Origin: Bradyrhizobium sp. 132
GTDB taxonomy: Bacteria; Pseudomonadota; Alphaproteobacteria; Rhizobiales; Xanthobacteraceae
DNA length: 64,000 nt
Assembly: GCF_023074185.1 (NCBI RefSeq)
Contig: NZ_JADPKY010000035.1
Location: 62,001 to 126,000, forward strand
Direction of reading: 5' to 3'
Shown here one piece after another: positions 61,815 to 64,000 of the stretch (the first letter of the stretch is position 1; the number at the start of each line of letters is the position of its first letter). The notes beneath the pieces are model-generated. The model did not search any database and was not told where the DNA came from. It worked only from the letters and a program-made list of their open reading frames with translations. A program made the position numbers and the translations under genes.

Positions 61815-62942
61815 CTAACTGCTGCGATAGCGTTCGATATATGAAAGTTCAGGCACTATTCCGAGCCCCGGATCCTGGTCCAATTCAACCGTGCCCTCCC
61901 TCACATTGAGGATCGGGCCACAAAACAGATCGCGCAACGGATTGTCATTGGCATCGACTTCCAGCCAGCCGTCGCCACCGATACCGGCGAGAACATGCGC
62001 GGACGCAAGCAAGCCGAGGCCGCCGCCGAGATAGTGCGGACAGAAGGCCTTGCCCGCCTTCAGAATGTCGCGAGCCAGTCCAGCGCAGGCGCTGAGCCCG
62101 CCCCACTTCGCGATATCGGGTTGGACCACGCCGAGCACGTCTTCGGCCAGGGCTTCCTTGAAGCCTTCGACGCTCGAAATGTTTTCGCCGGCGGCAATCG
62201 GCATCTTCGCCTCGGCGCGCAGCTTGTGCCACTCCTCGCGCGGCCGATCGGCCCTGATGGGCTCTTCCAACCAACGCAAATCAAATTCGGCAAGGCGCGG
62301 CATCATCTCCAGCGCCTGCGTGACTGACCAGCCTTGATTGGCATCTGTGGCGAGCATGTCGGCACCAACGATCGCGCGCAGTGCAGCCAGATTGGCGAGA
62401 TCGGTCTCGGCTCCGAACCCGACCTTCAGCTTCAACGCGCGATGGCCGCGCTTGAGCGCGGCTTCGGCTGTTTGCGCGGCGCCGCCGGGATTGATGCCGC
62501 TGGCATAGACCTTGATCCTGCGCGACTGCCCGCCGAGAAGCCGCCACAGTGGCAAGCGCTGCCGACGCGCGGAGAGATCCCACAGAGCGAGATCGATGCC
62601 CGAAATCGCCTGCGCGAACGGGCCGGGCTCGCCGCATTGAAGCGCAAGCACCTCGGTGCCCTTGGTCAGGACCTCGAATGCCAGCGCGGGACTATCGAAC
62701 TTGCGCCCTACGAGGCCGGGCGCGAGCACCTCGTTGACGAGCCGTGCGCGATGCTCCGCCCCCGGTGCGGGGAAGTTGGACCAGGCTTCGCCCCACCCCT
62801 CGACGCCGTCTTCGTCGACAGCACGAACGAAGACGGCGGGGCGGTTGAGCATTTTTCCGAACGACGTCACCACCGGCGTCGCCAACGGATAGCGATAGCA
62901 GAACGCCTCGATCGAGCGGATGGTGAAGCTGTCAGTCGTCAT
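61815..62942 (-). CDS. Enolase-superfamily enzyme, mandelate racemase/muconate lactonizing type
   Basis: This 375-residue enzyme has an N-terminal capping domain (SIEAFCYRYPLATPVVTSFG) and a TIM barrel. Catalytic pieces are LKLKVGFG (KxK base), metal ligands Asp in LATDANQGW, Glu in RWLEEPI and Glu in PIAAGENIS, and a distal CPHYLGGG with His. Substrates in this family are sugar acids, mandelate-like acids or muconates; the set here cannot be narrowed. It lies 48 bases after the end of the LacD-type aldolase gene on the same strand, so the two probably act in one sugar-acid route. Confidence 0.88.
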   Translation of the reverse strand: MTTDSFTIRSIEAFCYRYPLATPVVTSFGKMLNRPAVFVRAVDEDGVEGWGEAWSNFPAPGAEHRARLVNEVLAPGLVGRKFDSPALAFEVLTKGTEVLALQCGEPGPFAQAISGIDLALWDLSARRQRLPLWRLLGGQSRRIKVYASGINPGGAAQTAEAALKRGHRALKLKVGFGAETDLANLAALRAIVGADMLATDANQGWSVTQALEMMPRLAEFDLRWLEEPIRADRPREEWHKLRAEAKMPIAAGENISSVEGFKEALAEDVLGVVQPDIAKWGGLSACAGLARDILKAGKAFCPHYLGGGLGLLASAHVLAGIGGDGWLEVDANDNPLRDLFCGPILNVREGTVELDQDPGLGIVPELSYIERYRSS

Positions 62943-62990
62943 GTTGCAGATCCTGCGAGCGAGATCGGACCACGCTGAACTGCCACCCTC

Positions 62991-64000
62991 TCAATAGGCG
63001 CGCGCGAAGTCACCTTCCTGCTTGATATCAGTGAACACAGGAAAGCGCGCCTTCCACGGCGTGCCTTTGGCCGTGGTCAGTTCGCTGAGCCGTTCGAGCA
63101 CGTTGAGGCCATCGTTGCGCAGGCTTGCCGACACCGCCGCGCGGTCCGGAAAATTCTTCAGGACGGCATCGAGCCAGATGGTGCGGCCGGCGAGGAAGCC
63201 GCCGGCGCCCGCAGCATAGGCGAAGTCGAGGACGCGCTCGAACTTTTCGGGCGCAGCGCCACCCGACAGCAGCACCCAGGGGATGTTGCGCTCGCGGCAG
63301 AGATCGCCAATCGAATCGAATTCCTTCTGCGCGGCTTTCGCTTGCGCACTGCCGTCGCGGGCCGGCAGGCTATTGGCCGCCAGCGGGCTCTCCAGCTTGA
63401 GGAGATCGACGCAGTATTCCGGCTTGGCAAACTCGCGGACGCTGTCGATGACGAGGCCCGGCAGCTTGCCCGGCGACTCCACGTAATCAGCGCTGTGATT
63501 GGCGCTGCCGAGGAACGGATAGACAAGCAGCTCGAGGACATAGGGAATGTCCTGGCGGGCGCAGTTCTCGCCGATCTCGCGGACAAACCGCTTCTGATGT
63601 TCGTTCACCGCGGCATCGGCATCCGGCCGGTACCAGGCCAGCACCTTGACGGCATCGCTCCCCATGGCACGGATTTTCTCCACGCTCCAGTTGGTGATTG
63701 CGCGTGACTTGCGACCGCCTGCGGTTTCTTCGACGCGATGCTCTTCCAGCGTCATGATCAGGCCGCAGCGCGGCGGCAGCAGATCGATCGCGGCAGGCAC
63801 CGCGAAATTTGGGTCGAACAGCATCGAGCTGCAATGCGGCGCGAGGTTCTCGACCAGGAGACGCTTGGCCGCCGTCACGTCGGAATATTCGACCTGATCC
63901 CGCGCGATGCCTCTTGCTTTCGCGATAGCATCGAAAAGTGGCGGCCGCTGATCCAGCGCGACCATGCGAAAGTGGCCATCCGCGTCTGCGAGCCGTGCCA
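62991..64000 (-). CDS. LacD-type (tagatose-bisphosphate aldolase family) aldolase, 5' end cut by window
   Basis: The frame is open to the right edge; residues before the internal Met at 63965 read LADADGHFR, which continues the family N-terminus, so the true start is outside. About 336 residues are seen. LacD/DeoC-type aldolase features are MVALDQRPPLFDAI, SDAVKVLAWYRPDADA, VDLLKLESPLAAN and VLLSGGAAPEKFERVLDFA. Class I aldolases of this family use a Schiff-base lysine, probably in one of the KVLAW or LLKLESP strands. It is likely to act with the downstream enolase-superfamily enzyme in sugar or sugar-acid breakdown. Confidence 0.85.
   Translation of the reverse strand, partial: ARLADADGHFRMVALDQRPPLFDAIAKARGIARDQVEYSDVTAAKRLLVENLAPHCSSMLFDPNFAVPAAIDLLPPRCGLIMTLEEHRVEETAGGRKSRAITNWSVEKIRAMGSDAVKVLAWYRPDADAAVNEHQKRFVREIGENCARQDIPYVLELLVYPFLGSANHSADYVESPGKLPGLVIDSVREFAKPEYCVDLLKLESPLAANSLPARDGSAQAKAAQKEFDSIGDLCRERNIPWVLLSGGAAPEKFERVLDFAYAAGAGGFLAGRTIWLDAVLKNFPDRAAVSASLRNDGLNVLERLSELTTAKGTPWKARFPVFTDIKQEGDFARAY

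Overview
The window reads as chromosomal DNA of a high-GC alphaproteobacterium. Gene content and protein style (DUF4424, DUF992, DUF6894, DUF6931, NarL-type regulator pairs, Mrp-like antiporter, tandem RND pumps) point to the Bradyrhizobium/Rhodopseudomonas group. That assignment is inference from recall, not a search. No rRNA, tRNA, CRISPR array, insertion sequence or phage integrase was recognised.

Region 1 (1-29149) is an almost complete type VI secretion system (T6SS) in two divergent blocks. The minus-strand block (16721 to 3120) runs vgrG/tssI, a DUF6931 gene, tagH (FHA), tssK, tssL with a C-terminal OmpA-type domain, tssM, tagF, the PP2C phosphatase pppA and the Ser/Thr kinase ppkA. 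Several of these junctions are ATGA overlaps. The plus-strand block (17054 to 29149) runs tssA, tssB, tssC, hcp, tssE, tssF, tssG, tssH/clpV and a methyltransferase with a regulatory domain. No tssJ lipoprotein and no PAAR gene is visible. Two strong stem-loops separate hcp from tssE. Beyond ppkA lie a DUF4424 exported protein, a small unknown gene and a secreted NlpC/P60-like protein that runs off the left edge.

Region 2 (29150-33800) is an accessory island directly behind the T6SS. It holds three predicted proteins with unrelated peptidase-like signatures: an HESLH zincin, a LysM plus HEMTH zincin, and a Cys/His/Asp papain- or C39-like protein. It also holds one unknown protein, AT-richer spacers and unusual palindromes. 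These are the best candidates for undescribed T6SS cargo or cargo-handling proteins.

Region 3 (33800-45900) holds a zinc-ribbon mini-protein, two paralogous NarL-type response regulators with a soluble HisKA_3 histidine kinase, an outer-membrane beta-barrel, a permease-arginine deiminase pair (arcD-arcA), and an RND efflux pump with its lipoprotein adaptor.

Region 4 (45900-61630, nearly all plus strand) is an envelope and ion-homeostasis island. It holds a compact Mrp-like cation/proton antiporter (E-F-G-A'B fusion-C-D), DUF1269, a Bax-inhibitor-1 family protein, a second ArcD-like permease, an AI-2E-family transporter, DUF992, a second RND pump with adaptor, an HdeD-family protein and a small Tat-exported Arg/Trp-rich protein. 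Arginine deiminase, cation/proton exchange and HdeD together suggest pH or acid stress as a theme (inference).

Region 5 (61815-64000) is catabolic: an enolase-superfamily sugar-acid dehydratase or cycloisomerase-like enzyme and a LacD-type aldolase cut by the right edge.
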